Of a DNA stretch of 64,000 nt, positions 52,019 to 60,559 are shown piece by piece; the first letter of the stretch is position 1; the number at the start of each line of letters is the position of its first letter. The notes under the pieces are model-generated. The model searched no databases, was not told where the DNA came from, and saw only the letters and a program-made list of their open reading frames with translations. A program made the translations under genes and the position numbers. Location: contig JAJDUM010000100.1 in NCBI GenBank assembly GCA_022826645.1, positions 86,356 through 150,355 of the forward strand. Reading direction: 5' to 3'. Origin of the DNA: Candidatus Poribacteria bacterium (GTDB lineage Bacteria > Poribacteria > WGA-4E > PCPOR2b).

Positions 52019-52915
52019 ATGAACACGGCGTTAAAATTGACCCTAGTGTGTGCCAGTCTCATCGCTCTTGGACTGGTCTTCGCGCATCCAGGATATACCA
52101 AGATTGAGCTTGCAGACGAGGATATCGTAGGGATCTGGCTCTTTGATGAGGCAGATGGTGATGCAATCGTTGATGCAAGTGGCAACCACGCAGACGGTAA
52201 AATCAATAACTTTAGCGCAGATGGTGTGAAAAGAGAGCCGGGCAAGTTTGGTGGGGCACTGAAGTTTCCTGCTGTAGATGGAAAACTTAATAACGTCACC
52301 ATTCCGAATCCACAGAACTATAACGCTTTCGACGAATTTACCATATCCTTGTGGGTTAAAGCAACAACCACAGGGGGAAATCAACGTATGTTTTCAAACG
52401 AATCTTTTCCGGGTGGAGATGGTAGCCGGAATATCGTCTGGGAACTTAACGGTGGGGCAGGAGACACGGGTCGTATCGTTTTTGGTGCTGATGGATGCTG
52501 TAAGTGGGCTGATGCTCAAGCACCACGCGACACCCTAACGGATGACGTGTGGCATCATGTCGTCGGACTCTGGAAACAACCGTCCCTGCTTGTCTATACC
52601 GATGGAAGAAAAGGGCAAGATAAATGTTTCGATGGAGACAGCCCGAACGGAGACGATCCGTGTAACGCGCTGCCGGACCTCAAAGCCGCTGGCGATCCAT
52701 TCATCATCGCTACCCGTCCGAATGACACCGGCAATTTTAATGGGCTCATTGACGATGTCGCGCTGCTTGATCGTGCGTTGAGTGAAGATGAAATTCGGAC
52801 CATCATGGACGATGGACTTGAGGCAGGTGCACTTGCTGTTAGCCCGCAAGGCAAAGCTACCACAACTTGGGGTGCCATCAAGACTAGAAACACTCGAGAG
52901 AATTTTAGCCGGTAA
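52019..52915 (+). CDS. Secreted LamG domain protein
   Basis: The 298-residue protein has a signal peptide (LTLVCASLIALGLVFAHPG) and a LamG domain: DEDIVGIWLFDEADGDAIVDASG, shown in part IVGIWLFDEADGD, FTISLWVKATTTGGNQRMF, VWHHVVGLWKQPSLLVYTDG, and NGLIDDVALLDRALSEDEI. It ends GKATTTWGAIKTRN, related to the GKLAVTWGKMK end of the other two LamG proteins. It probably binds or presents carbohydrate outside the cell. AGGAGG lies before the ATG. Confidence 0.87.
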   Translation: MNTALKLTLVCASLIALGLVFAHPGYTKIELADEDIVGIWLFDEADGDAIVDASGNHADGKINNFSADGVKREPGKFGGALKFPAVDGKLNNVTIPNPQNYNAFDEFTISLWVKATTTGGNQRMFSNESFPGGDGSRNIVWELNGGAGDTGRIVFGADGCCKWADAQAPRDTLTDDVWHHVVGLWKQPSLLVYTDGRKGQDKCFDGDSPNGDDPCNALPDLKAAGDPFIIATRPNDTGNFNGLIDDVALLDRALSEDEIRTIMDDGLEAGALAVSPQGKATTTWGAIKTRNTRENFSR

Positions 52916-52945
52916 CGTTCTGTTAAAATTTTCAATTAACTCAAG

Positions 52946-52976
52946 CCTTGCGAGGGTTCCAAAAACCTTCGCAAGG
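52946..52976. terminator. Hairpin after the LamG gene; palindromic element, copy 2
   Basis: CCTTGCGAGGGTT at 52946-52958 pairs with AACCTTCGCAAGG at 52964-52976 with one G-T pair, and T-rich sequence follows. The core is the same as in the element at 9189-9216. Confidence 0.6.
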
Positions 52977-53061
52977 TTATATCTATTTTATCACCTCCCA
53001 CCTCCGAACTTCGCCCTCCTTAACCACGCCTACTGCTTGGAGTGAGCGCATGTTTCTTAAT

Positions 53062-53102
53062 CCCGATTTATTGGGGCTTCTTCGTCCCGATCTTGCATCG
53101 GG
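53062..53102. repeat. Two adjacent CCCGAT hairpins
   Basis: CCCGATTTATTGGGG at 53062-53076 folds on itself, and CCCGAT (53086-53091) with ATCGGG (53097-53102) forms a second stem. Both lie in the leader of the isochorismatase gene. Confidence 0.5.
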
Positions 53103-53144
53103 GTAAAGTTGTTTACCTAGCGAATCCCAAAAAGGAAATTAAAT

Positions 53145-53918
53145 ATGCGAACGCTGGATCTGCGAGTCCGATATTTTCAGGACAGTACGCCTATAGAGGT
53201 GCCATGTCGCGAAGAGAATTTCATCCGACGCGAAATCACGATGCCACTGCCTGTCGAGCAAACTGCGCTTGTGCTCGTTGATGTCTGGAATGTGCATTTT
53301 ATTGAGAGCTGGATTGAACGCGCCAAGGACGTGACCCTCAATGCAATCGTTCCCGTGCTGAATGCTGCTCGTGAGACAGGATTAACAATTGTGCATGCCC
53401 CGTGCCCGGAAGTCGCCGGGCAATTCCCGCAGCTTAATAGGCATACCCCGCCCGACGTCCGGCCTACACCGGATTGGCCCCCGCCGGAGTTTCAGAGTCG
53501 AACGGGTGAGTATGCTGCCTACCGGGGACCGCGCAGTCAGCCACCAAGCATCGGTATTCACTGGGATCATCTATCGGACAAATTGGGGATGTCACCGGCA
53601 ATCGAAATGCAAGACGAGGACTTTGTAATCGCAACGGGGGAGCAGTTGCACCAGCTATCGAAGGAAAGAGGCCTCTTACACCTTATCTACGTCGGTTTTG
53701 CAACCAACTGGTGTGTCGTTGGACGTGATTACGGTATTCGGGCAATGACCCGACGGGGATATAATATCATTCTCCTCCGCGATGCGACCACAGGTGTGGA
53801 GTTTCCCGATACGCTCGATCAACTTTTTACTACTGAAATCACTATCCGCGAGGTTGAGCAGCAGTGTGGCTTCTCTGCGTCAAATGAGGATTTCTTTGCA
53901 GCGTGCAGTGCCGTGTAA
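53145..53918 (+). CDS. Isochorismatase family cysteine hydrolase-like protein
   Basis: The 257-residue protein has the fold of cysteine hydrolases of the isochorismatase family: the catalytic Asp in ALVLVDVWNVHF, the catalytic Cys in FATNWCVVGRDYG, and the preceding VGFATNW. The usual Lys of the Asp-Lys-Cys triad is not evident: the region reads MQDEDFVIATGEQL. It would cleave an amide, ether or vinyl bond. AAGGAAA precedes the ATG. It starts the sugar-acid gene group that follows. Substrate unknown. Confidence 0.8.
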   Translation: MRTLDLRVRYFQDSTPIEVPCREENFIRREITMPLPVEQTALVLVDVWNVHFIESWIERAKDVTLNAIVPVLNAARETGLTIVHAPCPEVAGQFPQLNRHTPPDVRPTPDWPPPEFQSRTGEYAAYRGPRSQPPSIGIHWDHLSDKLGMSPAIEMQDEDFVIATGEQLHQLSKERGLLHLIYVGFATNWCVVGRDYGIRAMTRRGYNIILLRDATTGVEFPDTLDQLFTTEITIREVEQQCGFSASNEDFFAACSAV

Positions 53919-53964
53919 CGGTTCTTAAACTACAAAATCGGAGGCTTTGCAATAGGAGAACTAT

Positions 53965-55059
53965 ATGAAAAGAGTACGTATTGGCGTTATTGGCTGTGGG
54001 GCTATTGCTCAGGTCCATCATCTTCCCAATTTAGCAGCGCTTCAGGATGAATTTGAAGTGCCAATCGTTTGTGATGTATCGGCGGGCGCTGCTGAATACG
54101 TTTCCCAAACCTTCCATATTCCCCGCTATGTGACAGATTACCGTGACCTACTCGCATCCGATGTAGATGCGGTACTGCTCTGCCACTCTGATCCAAAGAC
54201 AAGGGTAGCTGTGGAAGCGTTCAACGCAGGCAAGCATGTCTTCGTTGAGAAACCTATGTGTTTCTCAATTCAGGAAGCAGATGCTATCAGTGCTGCGTGT
54301 CAGGCGTCAGGGAAGATTGGGCAAGCGGGGTACATGAAAGTTCACGATCCTGCGTTTGAGTTGGCAAAACGTGAAGTCGATACGATGGACGATATCCGAT
54401 TCGTTCAGGCAAACCACCTGCATTGTGGCAATGAACTTCATCTCACTAATTTTCGGATTAAGCGGTTCGATGACATTCCACCGGACGCAATGCGTCAGGG
54501 AAGTGAGGATGGCGCGAAAGCGCGTCACGATGCTATTGGGGATATAGCCGGCGATGCTGGGAGTGCCTTCTCCACACTCTCAGGCAGCGGTATCCACGAT
54601 CTCTACGGCTTCCGTGCCATGCTTGGTGTCCCGGAAGCGGTAGCCAGCACGGAGTTATGGAATGGTGGGCGTGGTATCACTACGATTCTTGAATACCCAA
54701 ACGAGGTCCGTCTCGTTTATACATGGGCAGCCATCCCTGGTTTGTGGGACTTCAAGGAAACACTGGAGGTTTATGGCGATACCAAACGCGTGATTGTCAA
54801 ATATCCCACAGGGTTTTCACGCGGTATCCTCTCTACCGTTACAGTGCATGAGATCGAAGCGGACGGCACAACTGTCCTCAAGGAGCCAGCGATCGAGTGG
54901 GAAAGTGCCTTCAGCCGCGAAATTCGCCACTTCCATGCCTGTATTACTGAGGGGATTCCATGTCGCACATCGGTGGTTGATGCCCGCAATGATATTGCAC
55001 TGATTATCAACATAGTCAAATCTTATACGGAGCACGCACGAATTCCGAGTGAGTGGTAG
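53965..55059 (+). CDS. Gfo/Idh/MocA family oxidoreductase
   Basis: The 364-residue protein has IGVIGCGAIAQVHHLPNL at the N-terminus, LLCHSDPKTRVAVEAFNAGKHVFVEKP (the EKP motif near residue 93), and a C-terminal domain with GSGIHDLYGF. The last residues IVKSYTEHARIPSEW recur as a relic at 56318-56371 between the two following dehydratase genes. It probably oxidises a sugar or cyclitol. AGGAG lies before the ATG. It is followed 43 bases later by the MR/MLE gene. Confidence 0.88.
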   Translation: MKRVRIGVIGCGAIAQVHHLPNLAALQDEFEVPIVCDVSAGAAEYVSQTFHIPRYVTDYRDLLASDVDAVLLCHSDPKTRVAVEAFNAGKHVFVEKPMCFSIQEADAISAACQASGKIGQAGYMKVHDPAFELAKREVDTMDDIRFVQANHLHCGNELHLTNFRIKRFDDIPPDAMRQGSEDGAKARHDAIGDIAGDAGSAFSTLSGSGIHDLYGFRAMLGVPEAVASTELWNGGRGITTILEYPNEVRLVYTWAAIPGLWDFKETLEVYGDTKRVIVKYPTGFSRGILSTVTVHEIEADGTTVLKEPAIEWESAFSREIRHFHACITEGIPCRTSVVDARNDIALIINIVKSYTEHARIPSEW

Positions 55060-55102
55060 GGTTGCAGCAAGTTAAACCAAAGTTCAAGGACAACTTGTAT
55101 CA

Positions 55103-56293
55103 ATGAAAATTACGGACCTAAAATGCGCTGTCTTGGGTAGCCATCCTGTGGTTCGCATAACAACCGATGAAGGAATCAGTGGTCTGGGACAGGTGGCAGG
55201 TAGAAAACACTACTTGAAACCGCATATTCTGTTTTACAGGGATTTCATAGTTGGGGAAGATCCCACGGACGTGGAGCGGGTCATGATGCGGATCCGCAAA
55301 GGCGGTAGTTTTAAGCCGTGGGGCAGCGCAGTGAGTGCGATAGAGATGGCACTTTGGGATATTGCCGGTAAAGCAGCTGGTCTTCCGGTCTACAAGTTGT
55401 TGGGAGGTAAAATCCGAGACAAAGTTCGGGTCTATAATGGCGCAGTCAGGTTTCCGATGGACGGAAATTCCCCAGAAGCCCACGCTGCGAACATGGAAAA
55501 AATGAAAGCGTCCCCCGAGGGCTTCACCATTATTAAGCAGGGAATCGCATTTCATAGCGGAATGCCAAATGAAGTGCCGGACTATTTCTACGGCGAAGTC
55601 CAGACAGGGCGCTTTGCAAGGACCAGCGGTGTCTTGACTGAACGCGGATTGAAGCATACAATTGATTGTGTTCAAGCGATGAAGGATGCCTTGGGAGACG
55701 AGGTCGGATTGGCTTTGGACTGTGGTCCCGGCATGACGGTCCCTGATGCAATAAGGCTGGCACAGGCTTTGGAGCCGCTAAACGTGATGTGGCTTGAAGA
55801 CACCATCACGGGTGACCATGTGCCGTACGTTTTAGCAGATGTCTACCGCGAGGTTACGCGAAGTACGTCGACACCGATCCACACCGGCGAACAAATTTAT
55901 CTTCGGCAGAATTTCAAAGACCTAATCGAGACGCGAGCTGTGGATATAATCGGTCCCGATCCGGGTGACATCGGGGGGATCGCCGAACTGAAATGGGTTG
56001 CAGAATACGCAGACCTACACGGCATTCTTATGGCACCCCACGGTATATTCATCGGACTGATCGGTCTCGCTGCCCTCGTTCAGGTGTCAGCGACCTTACC
56101 CCAGAATTATATCGCCTTTGAGTGTCCGATCGGAGATCCCAAGTGGTGGTACGATATTGTAGAAGGGCTGCCGGATCCCATCGTTGAGGATGGATTCATC
56201 ACGGTTTGGGACACACCCGGCATCGGAGTCGAACTCAACGAAGAAGCCGCAAGGCAGTATCTTCCTGAAGGCGACGAAGATTTTTTCGATTAA
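55103..56293 (+). CDS. Mandelate racemase/enolase superfamily protein (first of tandem pair)
   Basis: The 396-residue protein has the MR/MLE N-terminal cap (LGSHPVVRITTDEGISGLGQ) and barrel. Metal-binding residues are visible in LDCGPGMT (Asp), MWLEDTI (Glu) and HTGEQIYLRQN (Glu), with the general-base His in APHGIF. It should dehydrate or epimerise a sugar acid. It is about 90 percent identical to the next gene, with differences such as GPDPGD against GPDPCD. Weak AAGGA lies 12 bases before the ATG, the same in both copies. Confidence 0.88.
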   Translation: MKITDLKCAVLGSHPVVRITTDEGISGLGQVAGRKHYLKPHILFYRDFIVGEDPTDVERVMMRIRKGGSFKPWGSAVSAIEMALWDIAGKAAGLPVYKLLGGKIRDKVRVYNGAVRFPMDGNSPEAHAANMEKMKASPEGFTIIKQGIAFHSGMPNEVPDYFYGEVQTGRFARTSGVLTERGLKHTIDCVQAMKDALGDEVGLALDCGPGMTVPDAIRLAQALEPLNVMWLEDTITGDHVPYVLADVYREVTRSTSTPIHTGEQIYLRQNFKDLIETRAVDIIGPDPGDIGGIAELKWVAEYADLHGILMAPHGIFIGLIGLAALVQVSATLPQNYIAFECPIGDPKWWYDIVEGLPDPIVEDGFITVWDTPGIGVELNEEAARQYLPEGDEDFFD

Positions 56294-56317
56294 CTCTATC
56301 CCTTGATAGGAAATTTT

Positions 56318-56371
56318 TACCGTATTGTCAAATCCTACACTGAGCGTGCACCCATTCCGAGCGACTGGTAG
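56318..56371 (+). pseudogene. Relic of a Gfo/Idh/MocA gene 3' end
   Basis: The sequence reads RIVKSYTERAPIPSDW followed by TAG in one frame, near-identical to the C-terminus IVKSYTEHARIPSEW of the gene at 53965. It lies exactly where the upstream oxidoreductase would end if the duplicated unit had contained both genes. It has no start and is not a gene. Confidence 0.75.
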
Positions 56372-56437
56372 GATTGGTAATATTTATTCAACCTTGTCTT
56401 GCAAGGTCAGACCAAATCCAAAGGACAACTCGTATCA

Positions 56438-57631
56438 ATGAAAATTACGGACTTAAAATGCACTATTTTGGGTAACAATCCTGTGGTCCGCATAACAACC
56501 GATGAGGGGATCAGCGGACTGGGAGAGGTGGAAGCCAGTAAACATTACCTGAAGCCTCATATCATGTTTTACAAGGACTTCATCATTGGGGAAGATCCCA
56601 CGGACGTGGAACGGGTCATGATGCGGATCCGCAAAGGTGGCAGTTTTAAGCCGTGGGGCAGTTCCGTGAGTGCCATTGAGATGGCACTTTGGGACATCGC
56701 TGGTAAGGCAGCGGGCGTTCCGGTCTACAAGCTGCTGGGGGGCAAAATTCGCGACAAAGTTCGGGTCTATAATGGCGGAGTCAGGTATCCGATGGACGGA
56801 AATACTCCAGAAGCCCACGCTGCGAACATGGAAAAAATGAAGGCTTCTCCCGAAGGTTTCACCATTATTAAGCAGGGGATCGCATTTCATAGTGGAATGC
56901 CGAGTCAGTTCCCGGACTACTTCTACGGTGAAGTCCAACCAGGGCGTTTTGCGAGGACCGGTGGTCTTTTGACTGAACGTGGATTGAAACATACAATTGA
57001 TTGTGTTCAAGCGATGAAGGAGGGTTTGGGAGACGAAGTCGGACTGGCGCTGGATTGTGGTCCTGGCATGACGGTCCCTGATGCAATACGACTGGCACAG
57101 GCTTTGGAACCGCTAAACGTGATGTGGCTTGAAGATATGATCACGGGTGACTATGTGCCGTACGTTTTGGCAGACGTCTACCGCGAGGTTACGCGAAGTA
57201 CGTCGACGCCGATTCACACCGGTGAACAAATCTATCTCCGGCAGAACTTCAAAGACCTGATTGAACAACATGCTGTGAATATAATTGGTCCTGATCCATG
57301 CGACATCGGCGGCATCGCAGAACTGAAATGGGTTGCAGAATACGCAGACCTGCACGGTATTCTTATGGCCCCCCACGGTGTATTGGATGGGCTGATCGGT
57401 CTCGCTGCCCTCGTTCAGGTGTCGGCGACCTTGCCCCAGAATTATATCGCCTTTGAATATCCGGTCGGAAACCCCAAATGGTGGTACGATATCGTCGAAG
57501 GGCTGCCGGATCCCATCGTTGAGGATGGATTCATCACGGTTTGGGATGCGCCCGGCATGGGGGTTGAGCTTAACGAAGAAGCCACAAGGCGGTACCTCCC
57601 TGAAGGCGATGAGGACTTCTTCGATAATTAG
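56438..57631 (+). CDS. Mandelate racemase/enolase superfamily protein (second of tandem pair)
   Basis: The protein of 397 residues aligns with its upstream neighbour without gaps over almost all its length: ILGNNPVVRITTDEGISGLG, LDCGPGMT, MWLEDMI, HTGEQIYLRQN and APHGVLDG. The catalytic set is intact, so both copies could be active; small changes around the barrel ends (FIG to LDG, GPDPG to GPDPC) may alter specificity. The ATG at 56438 matches the start of the other copy; the frame is open from 56399. A Gfo/Idh/MocA gene follows after 10 bases. Confidence 0.88.
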   Translation: MKITDLKCTILGNNPVVRITTDEGISGLGEVEASKHYLKPHIMFYKDFIIGEDPTDVERVMMRIRKGGSFKPWGSSVSAIEMALWDIAGKAAGVPVYKLLGGKIRDKVRVYNGGVRYPMDGNTPEAHAANMEKMKASPEGFTIIKQGIAFHSGMPSQFPDYFYGEVQPGRFARTGGLLTERGLKHTIDCVQAMKEGLGDEVGLALDCGPGMTVPDAIRLAQALEPLNVMWLEDMITGDYVPYVLADVYREVTRSTSTPIHTGEQIYLRQNFKDLIEQHAVNIIGPDPCDIGGIAELKWVAEYADLHGILMAPHGVLDGLIGLAALVQVSATLPQNYIAFEYPVGNPKWWYDIVEGLPDPIVEDGFITVWDAPGMGVELNEEATRRYLPEGDEDFFDN

Positions 57632-57641
57632 GGGAACTGAC

Positions 57642-58700
57642 ATGGCGAAAATTAGATTGGGTGTTATCGGTGCCGGTGGCATTGTTTGTCGGCTGCATCT
57701 CCCTGCGCTCGTTGACGGGGAGGACTTTGAGGTTACGGTACTTGGTGGTAGGCGAGAACATCGACTGAAGCACCAGTGTGAAGAGTTCAACATTCCCCAT
57801 TGGACGCAGGATTACGATTCTATTATCGCAGATGAGTCGATCGGTGCTATCTTGGTCGGTACACCGCACCCGCTCCATGTGTCTTGGGGCGTTAAAGCGC
57901 TGGAGACAGGGAAGCATGTCCTGATGCAGAAACCGCTGTGCGGTGATATGGACGAAGCCAACCAATTTGTGGAAGCCGCAGAAAAAAGTCGTCTAACAGT
58001 GATGTGTCTTCCTCACGCGAATGCCTCTATCAACAAGGCTCGTCAATTATTGGCGGAGGGCGTGATCGGCAGAGTTTCGGGCGCTCGATTCCGAAGCAGT
58101 CACGGCGGTCCAGAAATCTACTACGCAGAGATTAAAGACATTTTTGGTGAGAAGGATGACGATCTCTGGTTTTTTGACGCCAAACGGGCGAGTGTCGGGG
58201 CACTATTCGATATGGGTGTTTATGCAGTCTCCGGGTTGGTCACAATGCTGGGGACCTTTAAGCGTGTCACCGGTTTTGCAACTACTTTTGACAAACCCAC
58301 AGAGTTGGAAGATGTGGCGACCCTCGTTCTCGAAATGGAGTCGGGGGGCATTGTCACCGCTGAAACCAGTTGGTGCGACCCTGCGCGGACATGGGGCGCA
58401 AGCATTCACGGCACCGCAGGCAAACTCACACTGCCGGGGGAGGAGGGTGCTGCGCTGAGTCAGTGGACGCCGACATCTTACACCCGTGAGACAGCACCTG
58501 TGGACCTGAAAGCGATTGATTGTTCAGACGCCGATCTCGGTGATATGCATACACATTTTGCGCAGTGCATCCGCGAGAATAGGCAGCCGCCGCTGTCACA
58601 TGTTTACGCAGCGCGCCATGTCACTGAGATCTTGCTGGCTGGTATGGCCTCCGCCCGGACCGGCAGCGCGGTTGAACTAACGACCAGAGCAGATTCTTAA
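57642..58700 (+). CDS. Gfo/Idh/MocA family oxidoreductase
   Basis: The 352-residue protein has LGVIGAGGIVCRLHLPALV, ILVGTPHPLHVSWGVKALETGKHVLMQKP (in part LETGKHVLMQKP), and the C-terminal domain with VGALFDMGVYAVSGLVTM. The usual EKP is QKP here. It probably oxidises a sugar or sugar acid in the same pathway as the two upstream dehydratases. AGGGGAA lies directly before the ATG at 57642; the frame is open from 57453 inside the preceding gene. Confidence 0.88.
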   Translation: MAKIRLGVIGAGGIVCRLHLPALVDGEDFEVTVLGGRREHRLKHQCEEFNIPHWTQDYDSIIADESIGAILVGTPHPLHVSWGVKALETGKHVLMQKPLCGDMDEANQFVEAAEKSRLTVMCLPHANASINKARQLLAEGVIGRVSGARFRSSHGGPEIYYAEIKDIFGEKDDDLWFFDAKRASVGALFDMGVYAVSGLVTMLGTFKRVTGFATTFDKPTELEDVATLVLEMESGGIVTAETSWCDPARTWGASIHGTAGKLTLPGEEGAALSQWTPTSYTRETAPVDLKAIDCSDADLGDMHTHFAQCIRENRQPPLSHVYAARHVTEILLAGMASARTGSAVELTTRADS

Positions 58701-58706
58701 AACGAA

Positions 58707-58792
58707 AGGTAAACTAAACACCGTAACTCAGCCGCTCAGAACTTATGGACACTATCTTTAGGTTGAGCGGTTACCATCGACACTGTTTACCT
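58707..58792. promoter_or_regulatory. Nested inverted repeats before the PhyH gene
   Basis: Three pairs of arms lie in mirror order: AGGTAAAC/GTTTACCT (58707-58714, 58785-58792), GTAAC/GTTAC (58723-58727, 58770-58774) and CCGCTCA/TGAGCGG (58732-58738, 58764-58770). The outer arm ends 14 bases before the PhyH start. Together they could form one long hairpin or an operator. Confidence 0.5.
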
Positions 58793-58806
58793 GAAAGGAG
58801 CTTCAG

Positions 58807-59670
58807 ATGCTAACCCAAGAACAGATCGATTTTTACAATGAAAATGGTTATCTCGGCGTTGAAAATGTGCTTTCGGAAGAGGAGGTTGCTGACCTTCGGC
58901 GGACCACGGATGAGTTCGTTGAGAAATCCCGTGAGGTCACTGACCATAGCGATGTGTTCGATCTTGAACCCGGACACACCCCAGAAAATCCTCGCGTGCG
59001 CCGTATCAAAAATCCCGTCCTGCATCATATTGTCTATGAGCAGACGTTACGCCACGACCGTATCCTCAATATCGTCGAGCAGTTGATTGGTCCCGGTGTG
59101 AGCCATAATGGTCACAAGCTCAACATGAAATACCCCGAATTCGGCAGCCCCGTCGAATGGCATCAGGATTGGGCGTTCTATCCTTATACCAACGACGACC
59201 TGCTGGCAGTTGGCGTGGCAATTGACGATATGTCGCTAGAAAACGGTTGTCTGATGGTTATCCCCGGCTCCCATAAAGGACCGACCTATGACCATCACCA
59301 AAATGGTATCTTCGTCGGTGCGGTAACAGATCCCAATTTTAGTGCGGATAGCGCCGTTCCTGTCCAAGTCAAAGCCGGCGGCATCTCGATTCACCACGTT
59401 CGCACACTGCACGGTTCTGCGCCCAATAAGTCCAGCAACCCCCGGCGTCTATTGTTGCTCCAGTATTGTGCCCTTGACGCTTGGCCCATACATGGTGGGG
59501 ATTGGAATGTTTTCAAATCTTTCGCACTGCGTGGCGAACCTACAAATCAACCGCGGGTCGTTTCCACTCCTGTTCGCATTCCTCAGCCGTCTTCGGACCG
59601 AACAGGATCAATCTACGAAGTTCAGACTCTGCTAGAAAATCCCATCTTTGCGGAAAAGAAAGCCAAATAA
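58807..59670 (+). CDS. Phytanoyl-CoA dioxygenase (PhyH) family protein
   Basis: The 287-residue Fe(II)/2-oxoglutarate oxygenase starts LTQEQIDFYNENGYLGVENVL. Iron ligands are His and Asp in EWHQDWAFYPY and the distal His in HHVRTLHGSAPN; the Arg in NPRRLLLLQY binds 2-oxoglutarate. LMVIPGSHKGP is the conserved strand. It probably hydroxylates an intermediate of the surrounding sugar-acid pathway. AAGGAG lies before the ATG. Confidence 0.9.
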   Translation: MLTQEQIDFYNENGYLGVENVLSEEEVADLRRTTDEFVEKSREVTDHSDVFDLEPGHTPENPRVRRIKNPVLHHIVYEQTLRHDRILNIVEQLIGPGVSHNGHKLNMKYPEFGSPVEWHQDWAFYPYTNDDLLAVGVAIDDMSLENGCLMVIPGSHKGPTYDHHQNGIFVGAVTDPNFSADSAVPVQVKAGGISIHHVRTLHGSAPNKSSNPRRLLLLQYCALDAWPIHGGDWNVFKSFALRGEPTNQPRVVSTPVRIPQPSSDRTGSIYEVQTLLENPIFAEKKAK

Positions 59671-59730
59671 ACGGTGTCTTTCTTCAGAGAGGGCGGAAAG
59701 TGAAGGCAAGTGATCTAAGGAGACAATGTC

Positions 59731-60522
59731 ATGGGAAATGGTATTGTGAAGGATAAGTTTTGGATCTGGGGGCATGACGCCGGGAGCCACAATGATCACT
59801 GGGGATTAACTGCCACTTCACGGATGACGCCGGTGGAAGGGGCTTTCTATCTTAACGTACCGAATATCATATTGGTCCGTTATAATGATCTGCCGGAACC
59901 ACCGTATGAACAGTACGCACTAGCGTTTCGCCCGCTGAAGCAGGTAGTCTGGTCTATCGTAGGGGCGGGCGGTGCCTCGGCGAATTACGAGGTAGAAGCA
60001 GCACGTAATCTGGCGGAAAAATTCCCGAATTTTACCGGCGTGATGATGGATGATTTCTTCAGTGACCCAGCAACCGGTAAGGTTGCTGTCCATGATGTAG
60101 AGTCGCTGAACGCTATTCAAAAGCAGCTGACCGTAGTGGATCGAAAGTTAGATCTGTGGGTAGTGCTTTACAACCATCAGCTTGAACACCCTGTGGGGCC
60201 ACATCTGGAAACCTGTGATGTCGTCACGTTCTGGACATGGAATGCCAGTCAATTGACTGAGTTAGAGAAAAACTTCACGCGCGCTGAAGAGATTGCGCCG
60301 TCGCCTCGTAAAATACTCGGCTGCTATATGTACGATTATGGTGATCGCCAACCGATGCCGATTGACTCGATGCAACATCAGTGCGAAATCGGTCTGCAAT
60401 GGCTCCGTGACGGCCGCATTGATGGCATGATCTTTCTTGCCAGTTGTATCTGCGATTTGGAATTAGAGACCGTTGAGTGGACGCGGGACTGGATTCAGAG
60501 AGTCGGTGATCAGCTGCTCTGA
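59731..60522 (+). CDS. Conserved hypothetical protein, possible TIM-barrel fold
   Basis: The 263-residue protein is not recognised. It has no signal peptide. Short segments look like alternating strands and helices of a barrel: DKFWIWGHDAGSHN, NIILVRY, VVWSIVGAGG, FTGVMMDDFF (a glycosidase-like strand with two Asp), LWVVLYNHQL, CDVVTFWTWNASQL, KILGCYMYDYGD and GMIFLASCICDL. This fits a cytoplasmic hydrolase-like barrel, but that is inference. AAGGAGACA lies before the ATG. It sits between PhyH and a beta-helix protein in the sugar-acid cluster. Confidence 0.65.
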   Translation: MGNGIVKDKFWIWGHDAGSHNDHWGLTATSRMTPVEGAFYLNVPNIILVRYNDLPEPPYEQYALAFRPLKQVVWSIVGAGGASANYEVEAARNLAEKFPNFTGVMMDDFFSDPATGKVAVHDVESLNAIQKQLTVVDRKLDLWVVLYNHQLEHPVGPHLETCDVVTFWTWNASQLTELEKNFTRAEEIAPSPRKILGCYMYDYGDRQPMPIDSMQHQCEIGLQWLRDGRIDGMIFLASCICDLELETVEWTRDWIQRVGDQLL

Positions 60523-60559
60523 TTAGATAATACTTGATAATAGAGTAAACGCGGGTATC

